Source of the DNA: CAZFHZ01 sp964519015
Lineage (GTDB): Bacteria; Blakebacterota; Blakebacteria; Blakebacterales; CAYUVJ01
Direction of reading: 5' to 3'
NCBI GenBank assembly: GCA_964519015.1
Contig: CAZFHZ010000053.1
Span: forward strand, 1-20,559
Length of the DNA: 20,559 nucleotides
This document shows positions 1 through 7,767 of this stretch, one piece after another. Numbering within the stretch: position 1 is the stretch's first letter; each line of letters begins with the position of its first letter. The notes under the pieces are model-generated. The model made no database searches and was not told where the DNA came from. It saw nothing but the letters and a program-made list of their open reading frames with translations. The position numbers were made by a program, and so were the translations under genes.

Positions 1-1
1 G

Positions 2-436
2 TGCTGGGGGGCCAACAGCCCGGGCTGGTGGGGGGAGGGGGAGATCAAGTTCTTCTTCGACGGCGACACCGATTTCCCGACCATCTGCGGCACCGGTACC
101 GAGGACTACTTCTGCGGCTCCTATGGTTTCGAGGATCCGAGGACGGGGGAGTACATGACCTTCAGCACTCCCTACACCGGGATGCCGCAGGTAATCAAGC
201 CCAACGTGGAGCGGAAGACGCCTCCCCGGTTCGGGCTCTACCGGTGGCACATCACCGACCCGGTCCGGTTCACCCGGGACCTGAGGGTCACCATGCAGGC
301 CCTGGGCTGGCAGAGCGGGGGGCGCTACCTGCCGCTCCAGGACGACATCGCCTCGGTCGCCTTCTGGTATCAGACCGAGCCGCACGCCCCCTTCCCGGCC
401 CTGCCCGGCCGCGAGGGGCTGGTGATCATGAAGTAG
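2..436 (+). CDS. GH172 (DUF2961) glycoside hydrolase, 3' part
   Basis: Only the last 144 codons lie in the window; the 5' end is off the left edge. The frame starting at base 2 reads WWGEGE, then 22 residues on GTGTEDYF, the hallmark of DUF2961, now family GH172. The Glu codons at 35-37 and 101-103 match, from memory of the Bifidobacterium difructose-dianhydride enzyme, the nucleophile and acid/base pair. Known GH172 enzymes cleave alpha-D-fructofuranosides or alpha-D-arabinofuranosides; the substrate here is unknown. The spacing is one residue longer than in the two other GH172 proteins of this window. The protein stops soon after the core (FWYQTEPH near the end) and has no C-terminal beta-sandwich, unlike its neighbour at 1572. 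Its last ~60 bp recur after the next gene, at 1489-1549. Confidence 0.9.
   Translation, partial: CWGANSPGWWGEGEIKFFFDGDTDFPTICGTGTEDYFCGSYGFEDPRTGEYMTFSTPYTGMPQVIKPNVERKTPPRFGLYRWHITDPVRFTRDLRVTMQALGWQSGGRYLPLQDDIASVAFWYQTEPHAPFPALPGREGLVIMK
375..436 (+). repeat. direct repeat copy A (GH172 gene 3' end)
   Basis: The last 62 bp of the first GH172 gene, in frame, encoding TEPHAPFPALPGREGLVIMK and the stop. A near-identical copy lies 1.1 kb downstream at 1489-1549. Up to the shared GGTGATC the two copies differ by three substitutions and one single-base gap; only the final nine or so bases are unrelated. The repeat brackets the beta-propeller gene. Confidence 0.85.
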
Positions 437-486
437 CTGCTTCAGAGGAAGTAGGAATTCGAGCCGTCCGAACAGGAGTTGTCACC

Positions 487-1488
487 ATGAGAAGTCCCAT
501 GATCGTCGTCATGACCGTCGGTCTGTGTCTCTCGCTCCCGACAGCTCAACAGTTTGGAATGATCGAACTCACCGATCCGGTGGCCGTCCTCGGAGATGAG
601 AGCCGGGGTTCGATCCTCAGTGGTCCTCGTGATCTGATCGCGGGGAACGGGGACACGCTTTATGTCCTTGATAATCGCGACCTGGTGGTCGTGGCCTTTG
701 CCCGGGACGGAACCGAGCTGTTCCGATTCGGACGGGCCGGGGAAGGTCCAGGAGAGTTCATACAGCCTCAGGCGATCGCCTTCACCGGCCGATCACTGCT
801 GGTGAGCGACTACCGCCTTACACGGATCCAGGAGTTCTCGACCACGGGCGGATTGATACGGGTGATCCGGCTCGAAGCCCAGCCCCGCGGCGGATTGGTG
901 GCCCACGAAGGATACCTGTATGCAGGCGTTCAATCACAGGAAGTGCTTATCCTGCGCCTGTCGCTCGACGATCCGGATCGGGTTGCACCCTTCCTCACCT
1001 TCAAGCACCCGGAGTTCGCGGGCTGGTCGCCCATGGATAGATTCCGAAAAGGCTCTATCGTAATGGGGAGCTCGCCGAAGGGACTGCTCGTCGCCTTCCC
1101 CGCGCTCGGCAAGTTCTGTGTCATCCCCTGGGACTCCGATGCGGATGCAGCGCCTCTCATCGCACCCGAATGCGACCTGCTGGAGATCGAGTGGAAGAGG
1201 ATCAATGAGCCTGTGGAGCGGACTGGGGGCGCTACCGGCGCCCAGATGTTCAACACCATCTCGCCCTGGTCGGAAGGTTCGGTCCTCCTGGAGCTCCGTA
1301 CGGGGACGGCGCAGACCTTCCGGGCGATCGCGATCGTCGTCGATGCCAAGACCGGCCGGGAACTCGGCCCCCGGATCTCACCCGCTCAGCCACGACACGG
1401 CGGCCTGCGGCTGCTGGGAGGCGACCTGATCGCCTGGAACAGCTTCGGGGAATCGACCGTGAGCCTGTTCCGATTCCCCTATCCGTAG
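487..1488 (+). CDS. secreted 6-bladed beta-propeller protein
   Basis: A 333-residue protein of the NHL-like 6-bladed beta-propeller type. The start at 487 has AGGAG at 474-478, eight bases upstream; the open frame extends further upstream but there it overlaps the GH172 gene. Residues 1-20 form a signal peptide (hydrophobic MIVVMTVGLCLSL, probable cleavage after PTA). GRAGEGPGEF at residues 82-91 is the blade motif typical of this family in Acidobacteria, Gemmatimonadetes and Bacteroidetes; the preceding strand LYVLDNRDLVVVAF and the following LLVSDYRLTRIQEF are blade-like repeats. There are no catalytic residues I can name; such proteins probably bind ligands or partners at the cell surface. 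It lies 50 bp after the truncated GH172 gene, on the same strand. Its stop codon abuts a remnant of that GH172 gene, which suggests it was inserted there. The second propeller at 7768 has the identical ten-residue motif and a similar YP end. Confidence 0.85.
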   Translation: MRSPMIVVMTVGLCLSLPTAQQFGMIELTDPVAVLGDESRGSILSGPRDLIAGNGDTLYVLDNRDLVVVAFARDGTELFRFGRAGEGPGEFIQPQAIAFTGRSLLVSDYRLTRIQEFSTTGGLIRVIRLEAQPRGGLVAHEGYLYAGVQSQEVLILRLSLDDPDRVAPFLTFKHPEFAGWSPMDRFRKGSIVMGSSPKGLLVAFPALGKFCVIPWDSDADAAPLIAPECDLLEIEWKRINEPVERTGGATGAQMFNTISPWSEGSVLLELRTGTAQTFRAIAIVVDAKTGRELGPRISPAQPRHGGLRLLGGDLIAWNSFGESTVSLFRFPYP

Positions 1489-1549
1489 CCGAGCCGCACG
1501 CTCCTTCCCGGCCCTGCCCGGCCGGGAGGCGCTGGTGATCGCTATATAG
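1489..1549 (+). pseudogene. GH172 3'-end remnant (direct repeat copy B)
   Basis: This stretch begins on the base after the propeller stop codon and repeats the end of the first GH172 gene (375-436). Shared blocks include CCGAGCCGCACG, TTCCCGGCCCTGCCCGGCCG and CTGGTGATC. One base is missing relative to copy A in the C-run after CGCACG, so the GH172 frame is broken and no protein can be read through. The last bases, ATGAAGTAG in copy A, are replaced by GCTATATAG. It is best read as a displaced or duplicated gene end. A shared ancestral 3' end of two tandem GH172 genes is an alternative origin. Confidence 0.85.
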
Positions 1550-1550
1550 C
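1541..1550. promoter_or_regulatory. 10-bp palindrome GCTATATAGC upstream of GH172
   Basis: A perfect 10-bp palindrome at the end of the GH172 remnant, 21 bp before the start codon of the complete GH172 gene. Its half-sites, GCTAT and ATAGC, are the same as the inner half-sites of the 17-bp palindrome between the divergent GH116 and GH172 genes at 13472-13488. It could be a regulator site shared by the glycosidase genes, but a 10-bp palindrome can arise by chance. Confidence 0.3.
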
Positions 1551-1571
1551 CACCTGAGAGGGAGGTGCCCC

Positions 1572-3224
1572 ATGACGTGCCCCATCCCGGCTGGCCCGGT
1601 CACACCGGTGCGCGGCACTCTCATACTCCGGATCCTGCCCACGGCCGCTGCGGTCATCTTGATGTTCTGGGGTCTGGCCGGTCCACGACCGGCCGCCGCC
1701 CAGGCCGGAAGCTCTCTCTCCGACCTGATGCGGATCGCCCCGGGGAGGAGCCGGGCGGTCACCTCCTCCGATCCCGACCTGGCCTCCAACTTCGACCGGC
1801 GCACCTACATCGAGCCGGGGGAGACCATGGTGCTGGCCGATCTGGACGGCCCGGCGGTCATCAACCACATCTGGCTCACCTTCAACGACGCCCGGCCCAA
1901 CTGGCTGGAGGCGGGGGGTTCGGCCCGCCCGGACGAACTCGTGCTGCGCATGTACTGGGATGGGGGGAGCCGGCCGGCGGTGGAGGCCCCGCTGGGGGAC
2001 TTCTTCGCGGCCGGCTTCGGCCTGCGGCGCGAGATCCGCTCTCTCCCCGTGATGGTGGAAGGGGGGGACGGCTACAATTGCTACTGGCCGATGCCTTTCC
2101 ACCGGCAAGGGCAGATCACGGTGACCAACGAGAGCGCCAGGCGCACCCGCAGTTTCTACTACCAGGTCGATTACACCGAGGTGCCCTCGCTGCCCGGAGA
2201 CACCGCCTACTTCTGCGCCCAGTACCGGCAGGAGTTCCCCGAGCGGGCGGGGCGGGACTACCTCATCCTGGATGCGCAGGGGCAGGGACACTACGTCGGC
2301 ACGGTCATGTCCTTCCGCTCGCGTTCCCCCTACTGGTTCGGGGAGGGGGACGCCCGGATCTACGTGGACGGGGATACCACCCCGACCATCCAGGGGACCG
2401 GGACCGAGGACTACTTCCTCTGCGCCTGGGGATTGAACGAATGTCTCTTCCCCACCTTCGGCTGCACCTACATGAGCGACGACCCGAGTAACCTGGGCGC
2501 CCGCGGCACCATGTACCGCTGGCACCTGAGCGATCCGATCCGTTTCGAGCGCTCCCTCCGCTTCGAGATCGAGCACACCGGCTGGATGTCGGCCGATGAG
2601 ACGGTCACCGGTGAGGTCGACGGGCATGTCGAACGGGAGGACGACCTGGCCACAGTGGCCTTCTGGTACCAGCTCGGGCAGCCCAAGGCGTTCACTCGCC
2701 TGCCGCCGCTGGCCGATCGGGTCTTCCCCGACCTCGACCGGATGGTCGAAGGCGCGGACTTGCTGGCCGGGGCCCGTCACTCCCCCGGGGAACTCTCCCT
2801 GCAGGCGGGCTACGACTGGACCGGACGGGGGCAGGTCTTCTTCCGGCCGGCCGGGGAGGGGGGCTACCTGGAAGTGGACTTCACGGTCAGTACACCAGAG
2901 CGCCGGGGGCTGGTACTGCGGCTCACCCACGCTCCCGACTACGGGACCTGGCGGATTCTCCTGGACGGCCGGCCGGTGACCGCCCTGGAGGACTACCCCG
3001 ACTGGAACCTGCAGGGGGACCGGGACCTGTACGCCCCGGGGATTGAGGTGCGTGACTACTACCTGGGCAGCTACGAGCTGACTCCGGGCCGGCACACCCT
3101 CCGTTTCGAGTCCACCGGGCGCAACCCCTTCTCCAGCGGCGGGCTGCTCGGACTCGACTCGGTCCGGTTGCGCGAGCGCTGGCAGAAGAAGCGCCCCTCG
3201 CTGCGGCCGGGCGTGATCCGGTGA
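1572..3224 (+). CDS. GH172 (DUF2961) glycoside hydrolase, secreted
   Basis: A complete 550-residue enzyme. GGAGG at 1561-1565 supports the ATG at 1572. A signal peptide (residues ~15-44) has a hydrophobic core ILPTAAAVILMFWGLAG and a likely cleavage after PAAAQA. The DUF2961 core spans roughly residues 50-375. It starts with SRAVTSSDPDL and GETMVLADLDGPAVINHIWLTF-type sequence and contains FGEGD (E258) and GTGTEDYF (E279). The 21-residue spacing fits the catalytic Glu pair I recall for GH172. Residues ~395-540 form an extra beta-sandwich-like tail (YLEVDF, RILLDGRPV, PGRHTLRFE, GLDSVRLRER) that could bind carbohydrate or aid oligomerisation. The substrate is not readable from sequence; family precedents are alpha-D-arabinofuranosides and alpha-D-fructofuranosides. 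It converges on the phosphofructokinase gene with a 30-bp gap. Confidence 0.93.
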   Translation: MTCPIPAGPVTPVRGTLILRILPTAAAVILMFWGLAGPRPAAAQAGSSLSDLMRIAPGRSRAVTSSDPDLASNFDRRTYIEPGETMVLADLDGPAVINHIWLTFNDARPNWLEAGGSARPDELVLRMYWDGGSRPAVEAPLGDFFAAGFGLRREIRSLPVMVEGGDGYNCYWPMPFHRQGQITVTNESARRTRSFYYQVDYTEVPSLPGDTAYFCAQYRQEFPERAGRDYLILDAQGQGHYVGTVMSFRSRSPYWFGEGDARIYVDGDTTPTIQGTGTEDYFLCAWGLNECLFPTFGCTYMSDDPSNLGARGTMYRWHLSDPIRFERSLRFEIEHTGWMSADETVTGEVDGHVEREDDLATVAFWYQLGQPKAFTRLPPLADRVFPDLDRMVEGADLLAGARHSPGELSLQAGYDWTGRGQVFFRPAGEGGYLEVDFTVSTPERRGLVLRLTHAPDYGTWRILLDGRPVTALEDYPDWNLQGDRDLYAPGIEVRDYYLGSYELTPGRHTLRFESTGRNPFSSGGLLGLDSVRLRERWQKKRPSLRPGVIR

Positions 3225-3254
3225 CCGCCCCGGTCTGACGCCGCTTTTGCAGTG

Positions 3255-4421
3255 TCAGTCCCCGAAGCAGACGCCCAGGTCGCGCGCCGTCAGAATGGTG
3301 TCGCAGTCGAGCGGCACGACCTTCATGCGGTGGGTGGCCTGGGAGAGCGGGACGTACCGCACCGTGGGGGGATCGAGCGCGACCATCACCCCCGATTTCC
3401 CCTCGTCGAGCGCGCGCACGGCCGCCGCGCCGAAACGCAGCGCGACCAGCCGGTCGAAGGTGGTCGGGGAACCGCCGCGCAGCAGGTGCCCCAGGACAAC
3501 CAGCCGGACCTCCTTGTCGATCCGCTGATCCAGTTCCTCCTCCAACTTTTGGCCGATCCCGCCCAACCGTTCGGCCCGTCCGACCTCGCGTCCGATGACG
3601 GACCGCTCGCCCCCCTTCGGCTTCGCGCCCTCGGCCACGACCACGATGGACGAGAAGCGCTTCCGCCGCTCCCGCTTCTTAAGGGCGGCGACGACCTTAT
3701 AGATATCGAAGGGGATCTCCGGGATGAGGACTACATCGGCCGAACCGGAGACCCCGGAGTTGAGGGCGATCCAGCCGGCATAGCGCCCCATGACCTCCAC
3801 CACCATGACGCGCCGGTGGGCCTGGGCGGTCGAGTGCAGGCGGTCGATGCATTCGGTGGCGAACGAGACCGCGCTGTCGAAACCGAAGGTGATGACCGTC
3901 TTGTCCATGTCGTTGTCGATCGTCTTGGGCACGCCCACCACGCGCAGACCCTTCCGGGAGAAAGCATGGGCGATCCCCATCGACCCGTCGCCGCCGATCG
4001 AGACCAGGGCGTCGATCCGGTGTTTACCGAAAGCGCGCAACACTTCATCGGAGCGGTCCCGTTCGGTCATCCCGCCGTCAGGGGTCGGGGTGGGATAGTG
4101 CAGCGGGTTGCCCCGGTTGGTCGTACCCAGGATGGTGCCCCCCAGGTGGGTGATGCCGCGGACCTTGTCCCGGGTCAGGTGGATCAGCCCCCCGTCCTCG
4201 TACTCTTCGGGCGATAGCAGGCCGTTGTAGCCGTCACGTATGCCGACCGTCTCCCAACCCCGGTTGTGTGCCGCCAGCACGACCGCCCGGATGACGGCGT
4301 TCAGCCCCGGAGCGTCACCACCGCCCGTCGAAATGGCGATGCGGCGGATCGGTGGCTGCGGGCGGCTCCGGGAAGACCGGCTGCGGGTGGTGCGGCGTCG
4401 GGACGCCGGGGATGTGGGCAT
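3255..4421 (-). CDS. 6-phosphofructokinase
   Basis: A 388-residue phosphofructokinase that phosphorylates fructose 6-phosphate in glycolysis. The start at 4421 has GGAGG (complement of 4427-4431) six bases upstream; the open frame runs to 4517, but the residues before this Met look like leader noise. Visible motifs are GGGDAPGLNA (33-42, phosphate loop), GGDGS (143-147), PKTIDND (165-171, with D169 the expected catalytic base), and MGRYAGWIA and LRGGSPT further on. The donor-site residue after GGD is Gly, as in ATP-dependent enzymes, while the Lys in PKTIDND is usual in PPi enzymes. This Gly/Lys mix is known in some ATP-dependent PFKs, so ATP use is more likely but not certain. Residues 8-24 are an odd Arg/Ser-rich N-terminal extension. 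The gene is divergent from padR. Confidence 0.95.
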   Translation of the reverse strand: MPTSPASRRRTTRSRSSRSRPQPPIRRIAISTGGGDAPGLNAVIRAVVLAAHNRGWETVGIRDGYNGLLSPEEYEDGGLIHLTRDKVRGITHLGGTILGTTNRGNPLHYPTPTPDGGMTERDRSDEVLRAFGKHRIDALVSIGGDGSMGIAHAFSRKGLRVVGVPKTIDNDMDKTVITFGFDSAVSFATECIDRLHSTAQAHRRVMVVEVMGRYAGWIALNSGVSGSADVVLIPEIPFDIYKVVAALKKRERRKRFSSIVVVAEGAKPKGGERSVIGREVGRAERLGGIGQKLEEELDQRIDKEVRLVVLGHLLRGGSPTTFDRLVALRFGAAAVRALDEGKSGVMVALDPPTVRYVPLSQATHRMKVVPLDCDTILTARDLGVCFGD

Positions 4422-4580
4422 GTGTGCCTCCGTCGGCAGATCGTGATGGGCAGCGGGATAGTAGCATGCGGCCCCGGCGCAGGGAACGGACTTGAATCCC
4501 GGTGGGAGGAACATCAATGGGGCAATGACGGGGACGGATCGGAGACAAGCGAGGAGGCGTCCCCCTCTGCAACTTCTGCC

Positions 4581-4616
4581 ATTGTCGAACGTAATGACAT
4601 TATGAGAAGCGACAAT
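4581..4616. promoter_or_regulatory. candidate PadR operator / promoter region
   Basis: Nested inverted repeats lie just before the PadR start codon. The outer pair is ATTGTCG (4581-4587) and CGACAAT (4610-4616), exact complements. The inner palindrome is TAATG-A-CATTA (4592-4602). The two centres differ by only 1.5 bp. PadR dimers bind AT-rich dyads of this kind and often repress their own operon, so this is a natural autoregulatory site. It ends 17 bp before the ATG and probably overlaps the promoter, although I could not place clean -35 and -10 boxes. Confidence 0.6.
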
Positions 4617-4633
4617 ACCGAGCCAGGAGACGC

Positions 4634-4969
4634 ATGGTGCCGAAACAGAAAGCCGATCTGCTCCAGGGTACGCTCGACCTCCTCGTCCTGAAGGTCCTGG
4701 CGCTGGAGTCCCTCCATGGCTGGGGGATTTCCAAACGCATCCGGCAGATGTCCGGAGGCGTACTGGAGGTGGGACAGGGCTCGCTCTACCCGGCGCTCTA
4801 CCGCCTTCGCGACCGGGATCTCATCGTATCGAAGTGGGAGGTCTCGGATGAGGACCGGAGGGTGAAGACCTATGAACTGACCCGCGCAGGCCGGCACGCG
4901 CTCGAGCAGGAGCAACAGGGCTTCCGTCGCTTCGTCGGGGCGGTGGAACAGATCCTCGGAACGACCTGA
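4634..4969 (+). CDS. PadR family transcriptional regulator
   Basis: A 111-residue winged-helix regulator. AGGAG at 4625-4629 precedes the ATG by four bases. The sequence follows the short PadR type: ADLLQGTLDLLVLKVLALESLHGWGI at the N-terminus, then the GSLYPALYRLRDRDLI recognition and wing region (about residues 48-65), EDRRVKTYELT, and a helical C-terminal end for dimerisation. Length and opening are those of PadR proteins that sit directly before ADOP/MacB-like permeases, as here (64 bp before the permease). Inferred role: a repressor of its own operon, relieved by a ligand or stress that the permease handles. The nested dyads at 4581-4616 are the likely operator. Confidence 0.93.
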   Translation: MVPKQKADLLQGTLDLLVLKVLALESLHGWGISKRIRQMSGGVLEVGQGSLYPALYRLRDRDLIVSKWEVSDEDRRVKTYELTRAGRHALEQEQQGFRRFVGAVEQILGTT

Positions 4970-5033
4970 CCGGAGCCCCGACCCGGCGCCGGGTTTCGCG
5001 ATGCGGATGCAGTGATCCGGAAGAGGAACGGCG

Positions 5034-7669
5034 ATGCACTGGATACGGAGATTGACCTGGCGGCTGGAGGTGCTCTTCCGAAAGGGACGGGCGGAGCACG
5101 AGATGGACGAGGAGCTCGCCTATCACCTGGATCGGGAGATCCGGGAAAATATCGAAATGGGGATGCGCCCCGATGAAGCCCGGCGGAAGGCTCTCGTGGA
5201 TTTCGGCGGTCTGGAGCGAACCAGAGAGCAGGTCCGGGACAGTCGCGGTGCCCGGAGGCTCGACGACCTTCTTCAGGACCTCCGTTACACCATCCGCCGG
5301 ATGGCCAGGAGCCCCGCCTTCTTCGTCCCGGTGGTCCTGACCCTGGCCATCGGGATCGGAACCACAGTGGCCATGTTCAGCATCCTGGACGCGGCCCTCT
5401 TCCGCGCTCTGCCCTATCCGCAACCCGACCGCCTCATACTCGGACGAACCACCTTCAACGACGTGGTGAACCGCTTCGCCTCTTTCCCGGATTATGTGGA
5501 CTACCGGGACGGGGGTGACGGCTTCGAGGCCCTGGCCGCGTTCATCCCCCAGACCCAGCGCCCGGCCGTTCTCGGGTCCGGTGACCCCGTCATCGCCGAT
5601 GCCAGCATCGTCACCGTGGACTTTTTCCAAGCCCTGGGAGTGACTGCGCAGGAGGGCCGAACCTTCACCCCCGACGAGGCGGAGTCCGACGCTCCGGAGG
5701 TGGCAGTCATCAGTCACGGATTCTGGCAGCGAGAGTTCGGCGGGTCTCCGGAGGTGGTAGGGCGTACGCTCACCGTGGCCGGTTCTCCCGTGACCGTGGT
5801 GGGCATCATGCCCCCGGGATTCCGCTTCTACCAGTCCACCGACCTCTGGCTGCCGGTCCGCTATGGGACCTGGTACACCCGGGAGCGCCGCTCCCATTCC
5901 TGGCAGGCCGTGGGTCGCCTGAAGGTGGGGGTCAGCCGGATGCAGGCCCAGGCCCAGCTGGATGTCATCAGCGCCCGACTGGCCGAGACGTATCCCGACA
6001 CCCATACCAGTAAAGGATTCCTGCTCACTCCCCTGGGGGAGGCCCTGGCCGAAGGCTATCGCTCTTCCCTGCTGGTCATGATGGGAGCCACGGTGCTCCT
6101 TCTCCTCATCGCCTGCGGTAACGTGGCCGGCCTGCTGATGGCCCGGGCGACCACCCATAAGGGCGAACTGGCCATCCACACGGCCCTGGGGGCGAGCCGG
6201 CCGCGATTGATGAGCCAGCTTTTCACGGAGCACGGCCTCCTGGCGGCGGTCNNNNNNNNNNCGCGCTGCTGGCGTTCTGGCTCCAGCGGCTCATCCTGAC
6301 CCTCTATCCCCTCGACGTGCTCGGGATCGTCGAGGTCGGGCTGTCCGTGCCCATGCTCTCGTTCACCCTGCTGGTCTCCCTGGGCACGGCCCTGCTCTTC
6401 GGTGCCGGGCCGGCGCTCATCGCCTCACAGACCGATCCGTCCGAGGAGTTGAGATCCAGTCACCGGACGTCCTCAGACCGGAAAGGTGCCTTCATCCGGA
6501 GCGGGCTGGTGGTCGTCCAGGTCGCCCTTTCGGTGGTTCTGCTCACCGGATCGGGACTGCTCATCCGGAGCCTGGTCCGTCTCCGGGCGGTGGATCTGGG
6601 ATTTCAGACCAGGGACCTCGTCACAGCCCGGCTGACCATCGAGCCGGAGAAGTACCAAGATCCGGCTGCCCGAGCCGATTTCTTCCAGGCCGTCCAGGCG
6701 GATCTCGAGAACCTGCCGGGAGTGGTTTCCGCGGCTTTCGTCGACAAGATCCCCATCCGGCAGCGCTACACGAATTGGAGTTTCTGGGATCCGGAAGCCC
6801 CACCGGACACTTCGGTGGGGACGGCGTCGGCCTATGCGCGCTTCGTCCTGCCCGGCTACTTCGAGACCATGGGTGTCCCGATCCGTCAGGGGCGGGATCA
6901 CGACTGGCGTTATGTGGAGGATGCGCGACCGCCGGTGGTCCTCAATCAGGTGGCGGCGGACTTCCTTTTCCCGGACCAGGATCCCATCGGCCGCCGGCTG
7001 AGCGTCAATTACCTGATGCAGGGAGAGCGGCAGTTCGAGGTTATAGGCGTGGTGGGGGACATGCGCATCACGGCGGTGAGCATGCCCCCCGGCCCTCAGA
7101 TGTACTTCAGTTATCACGCCATGCCCTACAACTCCCTGTGCCTGGTCGCGAGGACCAACGGAGAGACGGCCGGCCTGGTGCCGGCGATCCGAAGGAAGAT
7201 CCAGGAACGGGACCCGGTGGCCGTCCTCTCCGACGTGATGATGATGACGGAGATCGTCTCCGCTTCCCTGATCGGGAATCGTGTCCTCGGCCTGGCCGTG
7301 ACCTTCTTCGCCGTATCGGCGCTCTTTCTCTCCATGATGGGGCTCTACGCCGTACTGGCCTACAAGGTGACGCAGCGGACCCATGAGATCGGGATCCGGG
7401 TGGTCTACGGGGCGACGGAACGCCACATCATGAGGTCGGTGCTGGGCCAGGGACTCCTGCTGGTGGCCGGTGGCCTGGTGATCGGGTACGGGGGGGCGCT
7501 TGGCCTGACGCGCCTTCTCCGGGCCCAGCTCTATGAGGTCGGAACCGCCGACCCGGTGACTTTCGGGAGCGTCGCCCTCGCCTTCCTGGTCGTCGGTACG
7601 CTGGCCGGCCTGGTGCCGGCCCGGCGCGCCAGCCGGCTGGACCCGGTGTGGGCCCTGCAGATGAGGTAA
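5034..7669 (+). CDS. ADOP-type duplicated FtsX/MacB permease (spans assembly gap)
   Basis: One permease gene read in two frames because of ten Ns. The first part (5034-6251) has the N-terminal prefix domain (residues ~1-90, AEHEMDEELAYHLDREIREN), a membrane helix near 96-121, a MacB-like periplasmic core (LFRALPYPQPDRL onward), and membrane helices to HGLLAAV. The second part (6263-7669) resumes as ALLAFWLQRLILTLYPLD, followed by a repeat of the same plan: helix VVVQVALSVVLLTGSGLLIRSLV, a second periplasmic core, and a final FtsX domain ending in GLVPARRASRLDP. The visible residues total about 874, which fits the ADOP family. No ATPase is encoded nearby, as is usual for these orphan permeases. 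Role inferred: part of a tripartite-like efflux or envelope stress system under PadR control. The start at 5034 follows a GAGGA box. The frames join only if the real gap is 2 modulo 3 bases. Confidence 0.9.
6252..6261. other. assembly gap (10 N)
   Basis: Ten N bases inside a membrane segment of the ADOP permease. The upstream frame (codons starting at multiples of 3) and the downstream frame (codons at 2 modulo 3) fit only if the true missing length is 2 modulo 3, so the ten Ns are a placeholder and the apparent frameshift is an artefact. Confidence 0.97.
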
Positions 7670-7767
7670 GGCCCGAAAAGTATCCTCGGCCGGAAGTGTC
7701 TATAGGGAGCGAGCGATCACTGGAATATGCATGCTCCCGTCCACTTCCGACCCAGGAGCCTGCCACC

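Noticed and set aside
1542..3095. 517-codon open frame on - opposite the second GH172 gene.
   Set aside because: Same reason: antisense shadow of a well-supported gene.
3235..3258. CTGAC ... GTCAG inverted repeat between the convergent GH172 and phosphofructokinase genes as a bidirectional terminator.
   Set aside because: Only five paired bases with a 14-base loop and no T-run; too weak to list as a terminator.
4821..6233. 470-codon open frame on - across padR and the permease.
   Set aside because: Antisense to two recognisable genes; no protein features.
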